Shown here piece by piece: positions 12,105-23,500 of a DNA stretch of 42,442 nucleotides; position 1 is the first letter of the stretch; every line of letters begins with the position of its first letter. The translations under genes and the position numbers were made by a program. The notes under the pieces were generated by a model. That model was given only the letters and a program-made list of their open reading frames with translations. It was not told where the DNA came from and ran no database searches. Source of the stretch: Saccoglossus kowalevskii (lineage: Eukaryota; Hemichordata; Enteropneusta; Harrimaniidae); the NCBI RefSeq assembly GCF_000003605.2, contig NW_003111988.1, positions 1 through 42,442 of the forward strand, given 5' to 3'.

Positions 12105-13140
12105 AGTACGAATAACTCGGTGGTATTGAATGTTATATATTGAGTAATGTTTAGTCTACTTTGCAATATATTATATGAGGCGTTGATGCTTTGATCATCA
12201 CCATTTTAAGATGCCCTGTGTATAAGAATGCAATTAGGGTGGTGGTGACTTAAAGTTAAAATTGTCGCCGAATCAACAATTAAAATGCCTTCGTTTTCTT
12301 TCATGATACAGTGATGAATCAAATGCATTTAAAGACACTTGACAACTGTGTGCCCAAAATTGAATGTTTTGTCACTAAATATTGTTACTGTACTTGAAAC
12401 ATACACAAGTAGCATACCTCGTTAACGTGGCGCGTCATCGACTTAACGACTGGTGTTTACTTCCGGATTGGTCATTCTCGTAAATAACGAGCACACACTA
12501 AAGTGAAAGTAATGTCTGATTTGAGGCAATCTCAACAAAGAGATTTACATCGATGTTTTATATGAGTTTTATGTGGTTTGAGAGAGAGAGTATAATGTTT
12601 CGTGCTTATCTGTTCCATGTGCCCTTGAATATTGGTGAAAGTTTCTCGTTGGGTTCACTTCTTATTAATATAAAAACAATTGCTTTCGACCGTTCTTTCA
12701 ACTCTGTACACGTACCATGGGTGTTGACAAAGGTTAGAGTTGTTGTCGGTTAAAACCGGTTGAAACCAAGTCGATGGAGATTCCGGGCTGAGATCACACG
12801 CCGATAGCCAAGACCAATGAAATAAGTGTTAGTTCAAGTTATTGAAACAAAACCGTGTCTAGTATTAGCCCTGATTACAAAGCATTGAACACTGATTTTA
12901 ACAGTATTTGAGATATGGGAAGATGTCTTTGTCGTAAGAACTAGTGATAAAAAGTGACCGAATCTGACAAAATGGTCAATAACCAAGTTGATTGTTGGCC
13001 TTGTTTACGGTGTCTGATCTAGTTTTACACTCTAAAACAATCAAACTGGACTTTGTGATAATTTCCAACATTTTGACAAATTCTTGGTATTTTCATTTAT
13101 GAGCACCTGGGTGCAGAATGGAAATACTCTCAAACACTTT
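12105..13140. other. Intergenic stretch, no gene recognised
   Basis: The open frame at 12553-12753 (plus, 66 codons) is not recognised. Nothing else could be supported. Confidence 0.5.
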
Positions 13141-13806
13141 GAGCCAATGGCATTGCTCATAACAACCAAACACGTACTGAGCCAATGGCATTGCTCATAA
13201 CAACCAAACACGTACTGAGCCAATGGCATTGCTCATAACAACCAAACACGTACTGAGCCAATGGCATTGCTCATAACAACCAAACACGTACTGAGCCAAT
13301 GTCATTGCTCATAACAACCAAACACGTACTGAGCCAATGGCATTGCCCATAACAACCAAACACGTACTGAGCCAATGGCATTGCTCATAACAACCAAACA
13401 CGTACTGAGCCAATGGCATTGCTCATAACAACCAAACACGTACTGAGCCAATGGCATTGCTCATCAATAACAACCAAACACATACTGAGCCAATGGCATT
13501 GCTCATAACAACCAAACACGTACTGAGCCAATGTCATTGCTCATAACAACCAAACACGTACTGAGCCAATGTCATTGCTCATCAATAACAACCAAACACG
13601 TACTGAGCCAATGTCATTGCTCATAACAACCAAACACGTACTGAGCCAATGTCATTGCTCATCAATAACAACCAAACACGTACTGAGCCAATGTCATTGC
13701 CCATCAATAACAACCAAACACGTACTGAGCCAATGTCATTGCTCATCAATAACAATCAAACACTTTGAGCCAATGTCATTGCTCATCAATAACAACCAAA
13801 CACGTA
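13141..13806. repeat. 38-bp minisatellite, 17 copies, each with a CCAAT box
   Basis: Units begin gagccaatg at 13141, 13179, 13217, 13255, 13293, 13331, 13369, 13407, 13445, 13487, 13525, 13563, 13605, 13643, 13685, 13727 and 13767. Steps are 38 bp, 42 bp where the tetranucleotide tcaa/catc is added, and one 40-bp step. The segment GAGCCAATGGCATTGCTC is a near-palindrome. Left copies mostly read CCAATGG and right copies mostly CCAATGT, so the array has a left-right sequence polarity. Confidence 0.97.
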
Positions 13807-13959
13807 CAATGATTTACACTAGTCCCTAAAATGCTGGTATATAGAAACAAACTAAACACTCTTTCATGTAATGACAGATAACCCTGGGTCTGTGACTTGT
13901 ACTGTTTCTACATTCATGTATAAATACAATTTATTTATAAAACACATATCACACTTACT
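13807..13959. other. Short unique spacer between two minisatellites
   Basis: Unique AT-rich sequence with no gene. Confidence 0.6.
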
Positions 13960-16050
13960 CAACGGTTACTGCATACACATCATGGTTATACCACGGTTAC
14001 TACACACAGACCACGGTTACTACATATACACCACGGTTACTACATATATACCACGGTTACTACACACAGACCATGGTTACTACATTAACACCGCGGTTAC
14101 TATATATATACCACGGTTACTACACACAGACCACGGTTACTATATAAACACCGCGGTTACTACATATATACAACGCTTACTACACACAGACCACGGTTAC
14201 TACATAAACACCGCGGTTACTACATATACACAACGCTTACTACACACAGACCACGGTTACTACATAAACACCGCGGTTACTACATATACACAACGCTTAC
14301 TACACACAGACCACGGTTACTACATAAACACCGCGGTTACTATATATATACCACGGTTACTACACACAGACCACGGTTACTACATAGACACCACAGTTAC
14401 TACATAGACACCACGGTTACTACATAGACACCACGGTTACTGCATATATACAAAGCTTACTACACACAGACCACGGTTACTACATAGACACCACGGTTAC
14501 TACATAGACACCATGGTTACTGCATATATACAACGCTTACTACACACAGACCACGGTTACTACATAAACACCGCGGTTACTATATATATACCACGGTTAC
14601 TACACACAGACTACGGTTACTACATAAACACCGCGGTTACTGCATATATACAATGCTTACTACACACAGACCACGGTTACTACATAAACACCGCGGTTAC
14701 TATATATATACCACGGTTACTACACACAGACTACGGTTACTACATAAACACCGCGGTTACTGCATATATACAATGCTTACTACACACAGACCACGGTTAC
14801 TACATAGACACCACAGTTACTACATNNNNNNNNNNNNNNNNNNNNNNNNNNNNNNNNNNNNNNNNNNNNNNNNNNNNNNNNNNNNNNNNNNNNNNNNNNN
14901 NNNNNNNNNNNNNNNNNNNNNNNNNNNNNNNNNNNNNNNNNNNNNNNNNNNNNNNNNNNNNNGCGGTTACTGCATATATACAATGCTTACTACACACAGA
15001 CCACGGTTACTACATAAACACCGCGGTTACTATATATATACCACGGTTACTACACACAGACTACGGTTACTACATAAACACCGCGGTTACTGCATATATA
15101 CAATGCTTACTACACACAGACCACGGTTACTACATAGACACCACAGTTACTACATAGACACCACGGTTACTACATAGACACCACGGTTACTGCATATATA
15201 CAAAGCTTACTACACACAGACCACGGTTACTACATAAACACCGCGGTTACTACATATATACAACGCTTACTACACACAGACCACGGTTACTACATAAACA
15301 CCGCGGTTACTACATATACACAACGCTTACTACACACATACCACGGTTACTACATAAACACCACGGTTACTATATATATACCACGGTTACTACACACAGA
15401 CCACGGTTACTACATAAACACCGCAGTTACTGCATATATACAATGCTTACTACACACAGACCACGGTTACTACATAGACACCACGGTTACTACATGGACA
15501 CCATGGTTACTGCATATATACAACGCTTACTACACACAGACCACGGTTACTACATAAACACCGCGGTTACTATATATATACCACGGTTACTACACACAGA
15601 CTACGGTTACTACATAAACACCGCGGTTACTGCATATATACAATGCTTACTACACACAGACCACGGTTACTACATAGACACCACGGTTACTACATAGACA
15701 CCACGGTTACTACATAGACACCACGGTTACTGCATATATACAAAGCTTACTACACACAGACCACGGTTACTACATAAACGCCGCGGTTACTGCATATATA
15801 CAACGCTTACTACACACAGACCACAGTTACTACATAGACACCACGGTTACTATATATATACCACAGTTACTACACACAGACCACGGTTACTACATAGACA
15901 CCACGGATACTACATAGACACCACGGTTACTACATAGACACCACGGTTACTACATAGACACCACGGTTACTACATAGACACCACGGTTATTACATAGACA
16001 CCACGGTTACTACATAGACACCACGGTTACTACATAGACACCACGGTTAC
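13960..16050. repeat. 20-bp minisatellite, about 100 copies, interrupted by an assembly gap
   Basis: Units alternate among a few 20-mers ending in cggttac, such as tacacacagaccacggttac, tacataaacaccgcggttac and tacatagacaccacggttac. They are arranged in 60-bp and 120-bp higher-order blocks (14581-14700 is repeated at 14701-14820 with only its end differing, and again at 15541-15660). Start positions keep an exact 20-bp register with no indels from 13991 to the gap, and again from the gap to 16050. The last eight or so units (about 15890-16050) are nearly all one type. Because 60 is a multiple of 3, long open frames run through it; these are artefacts. Confidence 0.97.
14826..14962. other. Assembly gap, 137 N, inside the 20-bp array
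   Basis: Undetermined bases. The repeat register is 11 (mod 20) before the gap and 1 (mod 20) after it, so the stated gap length is out of phase with the array by 10 bp. Confidence 0.99.
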
Positions 16051-17688
16051 TGATTTCTCGATACAGACATTTACACGAACACTTTTAGAAGTTAACAAAT
16101 ACCGGTACAACTGCTAATTATTGTGCATTTGTGTACTTCCAAGGGATTAGCCAATTTTTTTTAGGAAATACTGCTCGCCTTCGCCTCGGGGTGTGTTACA
16201 GCATGATATATTACTTCATGTCATATACATAGTACACTAACATGAATACGTTTGGTGTGAATAATAACCAACAAAAATTAGACGCACTTTCTAATCACAG
16301 TCAACTGTTGATGCTAACTGATCATGATGATACAGGAATTCGTATGCGCATTATACTGGCATATTAGGTATGGCGGTTGCTATTGTCCCAATAGAGTAAT
16401 GACGGGGATATGCCTTGATCAGACGAGTTGATGTAAATCACGTGATAACGTGAGTATCCTGCATTAGGTGATTGCCGTTTTGGCATGGAGGTGTGGCATG
16501 GTTTTGGTAAGCATGGGAGGTGGTCTCGTGTATTTTCGGTGAGCTAGCATTGGTTAAAATATGTTGAAATACTAAAAAGGTATATAAAATCCGAACATAA
16601 TAAATGAGTACATCTTTATTCTCTGGTCGACATCTTGTTTCGACCAACTTCGTGTATGCAACGCGTCAAATGAAAATAAAGGTTTAGTGACGTCACAGCG
16701 AATTCCACTGTGGCAAAACAAAAAGTAGATACGACAGGCTCTTGGTTTCGTCGAGTATTTACATCAGACACGTGATTGGTTTCTTGGAAGCATCGAAAAC
16801 CGATAAGACATTTGAAGCGCTTAAATCAAACAGTCTTTGATGTAGGAATGATCGACCTCCATCGGTTACTTCAAAGATGGTCGGTCGGTTTCCCGCTAAA
16901 ATATCGTGTTGTACTGTTGCATCTATGTGGCCTAGAAACAAAACAACTCGTACAATACTAGTAGTCCATATAAATTATCAGTTCGCGGTTCAATTTTGTT
17001 GACATGACAACAGCCTTGTTATCACTAAGACATAAGTTCATCCAAGTCTGGCGTTTCGCGCGGTAATTTATTTTCACTTCAAAATCAGTTCACCACCATT
17101 TTGTCAAATCGTGGTTTCCATGGTGACTTTAAAGTCAGTCTATCTGAGTGTATCTAAGAAGTCGGGCAATGTAGAGTCATGAAGTCATTTCCGTGGTAGA
17201 CAATGACTTTTAAAAACTTGCATTGTATTCACAATGCCATATATGGGGAGTATGTACGGCGTATTGAGACTAATATGATTGGATGGTTGTATATCACGTG
17301 GGACAGATGGTCACATGACTGCTTACCGTGGCGATGTATGTAGTGTGAGATTCCATTTGGTTTCAAACATTTTTATTTCGAAGAAAATGACAAGTTTATT
17401 TTTATGTTGATACTTCATTTGCATAGTGCACAAATTTTCATCTGAGAACTAAATTAGTAAGTGTGTACTTCATACCTCAAGTTTACAAACTACTAGTCGT
17501 AACAAAATACTTAAATTTGTGTTTACATTGATTTTCCCACAATCCAATGCACTCTTCTAATGGAAATCACAAGTACTACAGTGTGACCTGAGTGCGACTT
17601 TCACTAATTGCCGCCGTTAACTACTTAGATACCTCCAATCACCTAAAAATACCTAATTAAAGCTTGGTAACGTCCCAGTTTGTACTCG
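16051..17688. other. Intergenic stretch, no gene recognised
   Basis: Short unrecognised frames only. A perfect TGACGTCA octamer lies at 16688-16695. Confidence 0.5.
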
Positions 17689-17756
17689 TTGATCTGCGCA
17701 ACAGCCAAAGTCGCCATCTTTGTTTATATGAGTCCCATATATCTCACGCATGCGCA
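17689..17756. promoter_or_regulatory. Promoter-like motif pair (YY1-like and NRF1-like)
   Basis: CGCCATCTT (the reverse of the YY1 consensus AAGATGGCG) occurs near 17712-17720 and CGCATGCGCA (NRF1-type) at 17747-17756, in a locally CpG-richer patch. It lies about 2.8 kb upstream of the ETS start codon, so it could be a distal or alternative promoter. Motif evidence only. Confidence 0.3.
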
Positions 17757-19674
17757 GCGCGACGACTACCACTCTTTCATTGTACCCGTGGGGGAAGTGG
17801 CGTAATACCTTAGTTTTAGTTAATAAGCTACCACACTATTTTCAACAATTGTCAGAATAACGACAGGCCTTAGAGTTCTATTTCATAATACTACAACTTT
17901 ATTGCATTTTTGTAAAACGTATTACATTAGGTAAATAGCTACATTATTTTTGTTTCATTAAATGCCATAAAATCATTTGTAATACTGTTTTTTTAACTTA
18001 ACTTTATTTGTTACAATTACCAATCTATTTCATGAACTTGGGAAGAATTAGACAGGTGATCATTCCAAGTAATACACATTTTGTATGTGTTTAATTTCAA
18101 CAACCTAAGTTGCAATTTTGGTGTCGAATTTACTTAATCGGGATTTTGTTACGCAGCGATGGTTATTAATAAATATTATAATTGACATGGATTTACCTAA
18201 TTCAGTGACCCAGATAAAATAGAACGTATGGGAACGAGGCTAACACCGATTATAAATACTCACTACTTGGGTTTTTATCTACGCGATCGGACAAATGAAC
18301 TGAACGAGGTCGTTGGTCATCGCCGACAACACGCGAATCTCTGCGACTCATAAAAGGTCACTCCTATAGTGACCCACATTATTCATCTTGGCGAATTTTA
18401 TTTTTTTCCAAATCCTAGATTTATTTTATTTTGTAATTGTTGTGATACTGTATTTTGCGTCTTATTGGACTGTGTATTGTGTGCGTTCCTATCTTGTCTA
18501 TCCCACACGCCTACATTTACACACGCACGCAAATAACAAATCCGTGATTTCTATCTATATTTATATTTAATCCCTATTTTTTTAGAACAGTCAGAGACTT
18601 TTAAAATACTGTCTGCGTCTGGAAACCAGTGAGTGAGACCGAGTGAAGGTATATAACGCACCGTGAAAGAAGGCATATTGTCCTCAGTAACACTTAACTC
18701 GGGACACATGACTTCCCATTGCATTGTTCAAAGCTACAAATCAAAGGTTGTCTTTTGTAAACCAATCGCCGTGACAACAGGACTGAATTGAACTGGAAGT
18801 TTTTTTAATGTTTTTAACTATAAGCTACTGTGCATATGAATAGATGTAATCGTTCGACCATTGTGTGTCACATTGACAACATCGGTGATTCGGAAGTCCA
18901 GTTTGACCCAGTCGTCACACTATCATAGCCACCACGCCGTTCCAGAACATGTCACGCCAGCGTAAGCTGCAACCCGTTTTCAGAGCACGAGATATTTTTA
19001 CTTCGTCTGTTTAATTTTAAACAAACCGTCTAGTGTGTGTCATCATGTTCCTTATATTGGTAATTGTATCCGAATTTTACGGGTAGTTTGACTATTTCTG
19101 GAAGTTTTTACTGACATCCGCTTATATTTAATAGTATAACTTATGGGACGATGTTCGTAAGTGGGTCCCACTGGTAGAACTGTATGTAGGGAGTTGTAGT
19201 TGCCATCGATCGATGCTTGGCGGCAGTCAGTGATAAGAGCCAAGAGAATCCATTGAAGAAACTGTAGAATAATATGCTGACACAACCAACAGCTCGCTGG
19301 AACCCTTTTTGACAGCTCGAGCACGTCCAGCTGACATTCAGAAGCAAAAGGGGGCGTGTCAAATTATAGATAGAATTGCAATTAGGCGGGTTTACATAAG
19401 TTATTTTTAGCATCGAGCCATACGGACGATTGGCCGAAATTTCCTGACGGATCCGTAATGATCTGTCGTCACTGAGACCGCAGCTGATATCTAACACCGT
19501 GATGAGGACTCGGCCTCAGAATATATCCCCGTTTCTGCTTTTAAGCACTGAAAATCCCGAAAGTCAATAAGAGGACACGTTGTTTATCCTATTCTTTGTG
19601 AATGAAATGTTTTCGCTGGAGCCAAACCACAGTCTTGTCAATAAAACATGAATGATCAACAGAGGTCGATAACG
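17757..19674. other. 5' flank, no gene recognised
   Basis: The minus-strand open frame at 19141-19497 (118 codons) matches no family I know. A 6-bp inverted repeat GGTCAC / GTGACC with a 7-nt spacer lies at 18356-18374. Nothing else could be supported. Confidence 0.45.
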
Positions 19675-19918
19675 ATTGGTTCTGTTAAACTAATGCCCAT
19701 TTTTATGGTAATACATAGTCAATAAACCTATTGTGACGTCATCACATTAATGATAAACAAGTGACGTCACATTGACGTCACATGTTGGTATGGCAACAGC
19801 TACTGCCTGATTGGACGGTTTTGTGTAACAGATAGATCAGAAGCTAATATATTCAATTGATTGACAGCTACAACAAAAGCACCAATAAAACAGGTACATT
19901 CATTACAAATGGGCCAAT
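19675..19918 (+). promoter_or_regulatory. Putative ETS-gene promoter region: three CRE octamers and CCAAT boxes
   Basis: Three perfect TGACGTCA octamers lie at 19734-19741, 19762-19769 and 19773-19780. ATTGG/CCAAT boxes lie at 19675-19679, 19810-19814, 19882-19886 and 19914-19918. No TATA box was recognised. The cluster is 0.6-0.9 kb upstream of the start codon, consistent with a promoter regulated by CREB/ATF and NF-Y type factors. The transcription start was not located, and an additional non-coding exon cannot be excluded. Confidence 0.45.
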
Positions 19919-20403
19919 GAGAGGCCGAGTTTCGGTCAACCGATATGGCCGCTCTATAGCTGATTTTTGCTCACTGAATTTGCTCCGCTCACCCACGTTT
20001 CGCATGGTACGGTACAATGTATCGAGATTTGGCCCAGTTCTAGCGAAATACAACACATGCCAGTGATTATTGTTTAATAATACTAAATCGTGTTTAACCC
20101 TGAGTCGAACTGGAGGGCTATATTAGTGGGTCATCGGCGTAGTTTTGAGGTAAGGCTTCGTTTTCGTTGACGGGCCAGTTTTGGCGCTGTGTACTGACTG
20201 CGTTCATATAACTTATTAGGGACAGTATGTATGTCATTACTGTTCTGTATGACAACTACTAATTTAGCGATAGCCCGTTTATTTTGCGTGTTATTTCTAT
20301 TTATGCTGTGTCATCAGATACTGTCCTTGCGTTTCCAAGTGCTGTCATTTATTTAATGTTCATTTTTCTCGCTAATTTCGACGTTCGTGAAGCCCTGTGG
20401 AGA

Positions 20404-20530
20404 ATGGCGTTCGCAGCCTCAGCTCATTAGTTATGCAGAATTAGTAAGTTGGTCGATGTTCTCATTCAAAGTTCTGTTTCTTCCCACGATCACACAGAGG
20501 CAGTTTTGGGGAGAAAGCTCCGAGTTTTAA
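20404..20530 (+). promoter_or_regulatory. Three upstream ORFs in the presumed 5' leader
   Basis: uORF1 is 20404-20430 (8 codons), with A at -3 and G at +4, a strong Kozak context. uORF2 is 20433-20444 (3 codons). uORF3 is 20456-20530 (24 codons), ending 11 nt before the main ATG at 20542. None is in frame with and open into the main ORF, and the in-frame stop at 20428-20430 closes the main frame upstream. If the transcript starts before 20404, the main ORF would be reached only by reinitiation or leaky scanning. Confidence 0.5.
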
Positions 20531-20541
20531 GTAACCACGCA

Positions 20542-20598
20542 ATGGCAGGTCAGCTGGACAGTTTTTACGATCAAGAAGTGCCTTATTACTATCCCGAG
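20542..20598 (+). CDS. ETV1/4/5: ETV1/4/5 coding exon 1 (residues 1-19)
   Basis: Starts at ATG 20542 in a strong context (gcaATGG) and ends in GAG before the consensus donor gtaagt, phase 0. It encodes the conserved N-terminal FYDQ-VPY motif. In-frame upstream sequence has no ATG before the stop at 20428. The exon continues upstream as 5' UTR. Confidence 0.93.
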
Positions 20599-23500
20599 GT
20601 AAGTTATCCATATTTTCCTTTACGTCTTTCAACTGTTTTTTTTCTCTCTTTTTTTTTCTCGGGACATTTCAAAAGCTGTGCGCCATTTTTTAATACAATA
20701 TTCTTCTCTTTTTATGGTCAGTCTGTGCCTGACCAAGATGTACCAGACGAGGACAGAGTCCCAAGTGACGACGAGAAAACATCCAATGATGATAAACTGG
20801 GTATCGATCTGGAACAGGATTCAGAAGGTAAAACGTTTTTTCTTTTTTAAATTCTTACGTCATCTAAGTTAGAGGTGGTTCTACCACAATTACCAAGTGT
20901 CGCCCAAGTGTGAGGTTGTTATTATCACCTATTCAATTTATTTTGAATGAGAGGCGTGAATGTTTAGTTTAAAATTGCTTTTAATCACGAGTTTTTGTTT
21001 TTATTCTGTCTTGTAGAGCTTTTCCAAGATTTGAGCCAACTTCAGGAAGAATGGCTGCCCGAAGGTATGCAAATAACATCTTGTTGTCCTTTTAAAGTGA
21101 AGGAATTTTCATCAACTTTATGACTTAAAGTTGGACATGATCTTTAAAAAGCTGTATTGTGTAACATCCACCACACCTGAACAATGGTATAAAACCACTA
21201 AAACAATGGTGTAAAACCACTAAAACAATGGTATAAAACCACTAAAACAATGGTGTAAAATACAAGACAGATTTCTTGTGTAAAAAGTTTGGAGTTGTTT
21301 ATAACAAAGATCCTTTGAAGAAAATTAACTTTTTCAGTTAACAATTATTTAAATTTTTGTAAAAACATGATGAACTTACTTAGTTTTAATTATATATATA
21401 TTTTTTCACCTTGTCTATCCTGATTATTGTAAGTAGTTTTTTTAATTGTTTATTTATTTCCTCCTAGGTCTCCCCTATGACAGTGATGGTGATGCCGAAC
21501 AATTTGTACCAGACTTTCAGGGTGAGAATTGTGAGTTCAGAAAACTTTATATCAAAATAAGCTATTTTATGTTATCTGAAAATAAAAACAACAATACTAT
21601 CAGAGGTTTCCTAGTTGAATTTATTTGTATGTGCAACTCATATTTAAAAAAAAATGTTGTGTGATTTTCACGGCTATAAATGTTCTTAATTTTATGATTC
21701 ATGTTATTCATAAAAAAACTTAGATATTAAAATTCCCTGCTGTACACAATTTAACAATTTTTAAGGATTTGCGAAGATGCGTTTCTTGCAAAATTAAAAC
21801 AGGGCCATAGTTGGGTGTGAATACCCCTGGTGTTTTTTTAGTACATTTCTTTTATGTGATGTTGCATCTCAACTTGTTGATTCTAAATCAAATGTTTTAA
21901 ACAAATTATTTGTAAATCTTATGCGTCATAGTTAAGCTGATTACTTTAATTAATTATGTCTTGATAATTAGAAATGCAGAGTGAAATCTGACCACTTCAT
22001 ATAAATAAATCTCAATGTATACATACATTGTTGTGTTTTTGAATCATGAATTTGTAAAAGACTTTACACAAAATAAATGTGGACATTTACATGGCTAAAG
22101 AGTGCCAATCATCTTATTATTGGAGCTAACATTTGTTGTTTTACAGTGATGCATCCCTTTTTGACATGCTTAATGCAATTATGTAGCTTAAGTTGATTTT
22201 TTAATTAAAAAAATTAATTAAAGTTAATTTTGATTTTAAAAAAGATGGGCAATTTTTTTTTCCTTCAAAGTGACGACCTTCAAAAATAACTGAGGATATA
22301 ACCTCATTTACTGGGTTACTAAGAGCAAGATATTTTTCTCTCCTGGCAACTGCACCATGTCTGCATGTATGTTGACATAAAACGGAAACTATTGATTTCC
22401 ATTTGTGCTCCTGAGGTCAAAGGCCAAAACAAGCAGCTCAAATTCCCACATGTCATTTGTGGACCCATATTACACGTATCTGTTCACTGTTAATTAAATA
22501 AGGCCTGTATTAGAGTGTTGTTGTTTTTTTGTTTGTTTTTTCACTCTTAAAAATTTAGTTTTTTTTAAGACTGATTTCTAAATTTATTATTTTTATAGTA
22601 TAGAATCAACTAGCTAAATAGGTCAGAGTGTGATTAAAACAATATCCTTACAGATGTTATGCTGCTTGATTCTCTCTACTTGGCAGCAGAGCATTTTTTT
22701 TGAATAAGTCCAGTAAATTTTTTCCTTTTAAAATTAATTTTCTATACTTTAGTTGGTCATACTATAATTTTTATTTTCATAAAAAGTTATATGTAATAAT
22801 GCCAAGTACAGTGATTGTTTAAAAAAATATTTGTTAGTACTTGGATTGGGCATAATTTGATTTTCTCTTGTTTAATAAAAAGTTATTGAAGTGATTACAT
22901 TTTTTATTTTACTCACAAGGGAATCTTTAACTTATTTGAACGTCATTGTCAACTGTTGGGTTTATTTATAAAATGATTTTGTACTGCTTTTCCCCACATG
23001 AAATTTTTATAAAAATTGACAAACTTTTTGATCAAAATCTAAAAAAAATATCTAAAACTGCATATCCCAAAATGAAGTTTGCTGGAAATTTTACAAAATG
23101 TGGAAATATTTGCATCGAAAAAAAATCAGGCACTCAAAGGATTAACTTTTCAGTGGCACCAAAATGATGCATCATTTTACACATTTTATTCATTTTTATG
23201 CAATTTCCATTTTTATTCATTTTTCTGCAATTTTTTTTCATAAATTTTGGGGTATAATTTCTAATTGCCAGTTTTAAACATTTTTGAGAAAATCTGGAAA
23301 AGATTGTGGTTGTGATTTATGAACACTGTCATGGGTATTGAAAAGGTTACAGGATGTTTAAACCAACTATCCTGTATTTCCTCTGCCAGTAACCTAAGAT
23401 CTACTCCAAATAATCACTAAATGTGAAACCTGGTTTGAGTCTCTTTATAAAATATTTTAATTTTTACAATTTAATAAAATATTTGTCATGGCTTGGAGGA

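Noticed and set aside
10080-12166. Minus-strand open frames of 78-102 codons over the 58-bp array
   Set aside because: They are translations of the tandem repeat in rotating frames, with no start or stop conservation.
13141-13806. Possible CRISPR array
   Set aside because: The whole unit repeats, with no unique spacers, in an animal genome. The same holds for the 58-bp and 20-bp arrays.
13569-13829. 86-codon open frame over the 38-bp array
   Set aside because: A repeat translation, open by chance.
13871-15697. Long plus-strand open frames of 84-214 codons rich in Tyr, His, Thr and Leu
   Set aside because: The 60-bp higher-order period is a multiple of 3 and stop-free in some frames. The frames even run through the N gap, so they are artefacts.
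19857-20066. Open frames on both strands over the same 200 bp
   Set aside because: The mutual openness looks fortuitous. It lies in the promoter-like zone and neither peptide is recognised.
20599-20721. Reading intron 1 as coding, because the frame stays open from exon 1 to exon 2
   Set aside because: A consensus GTAAGT donor, a CAG acceptor and a non-family-like hydrophobic insert argue for splicing.
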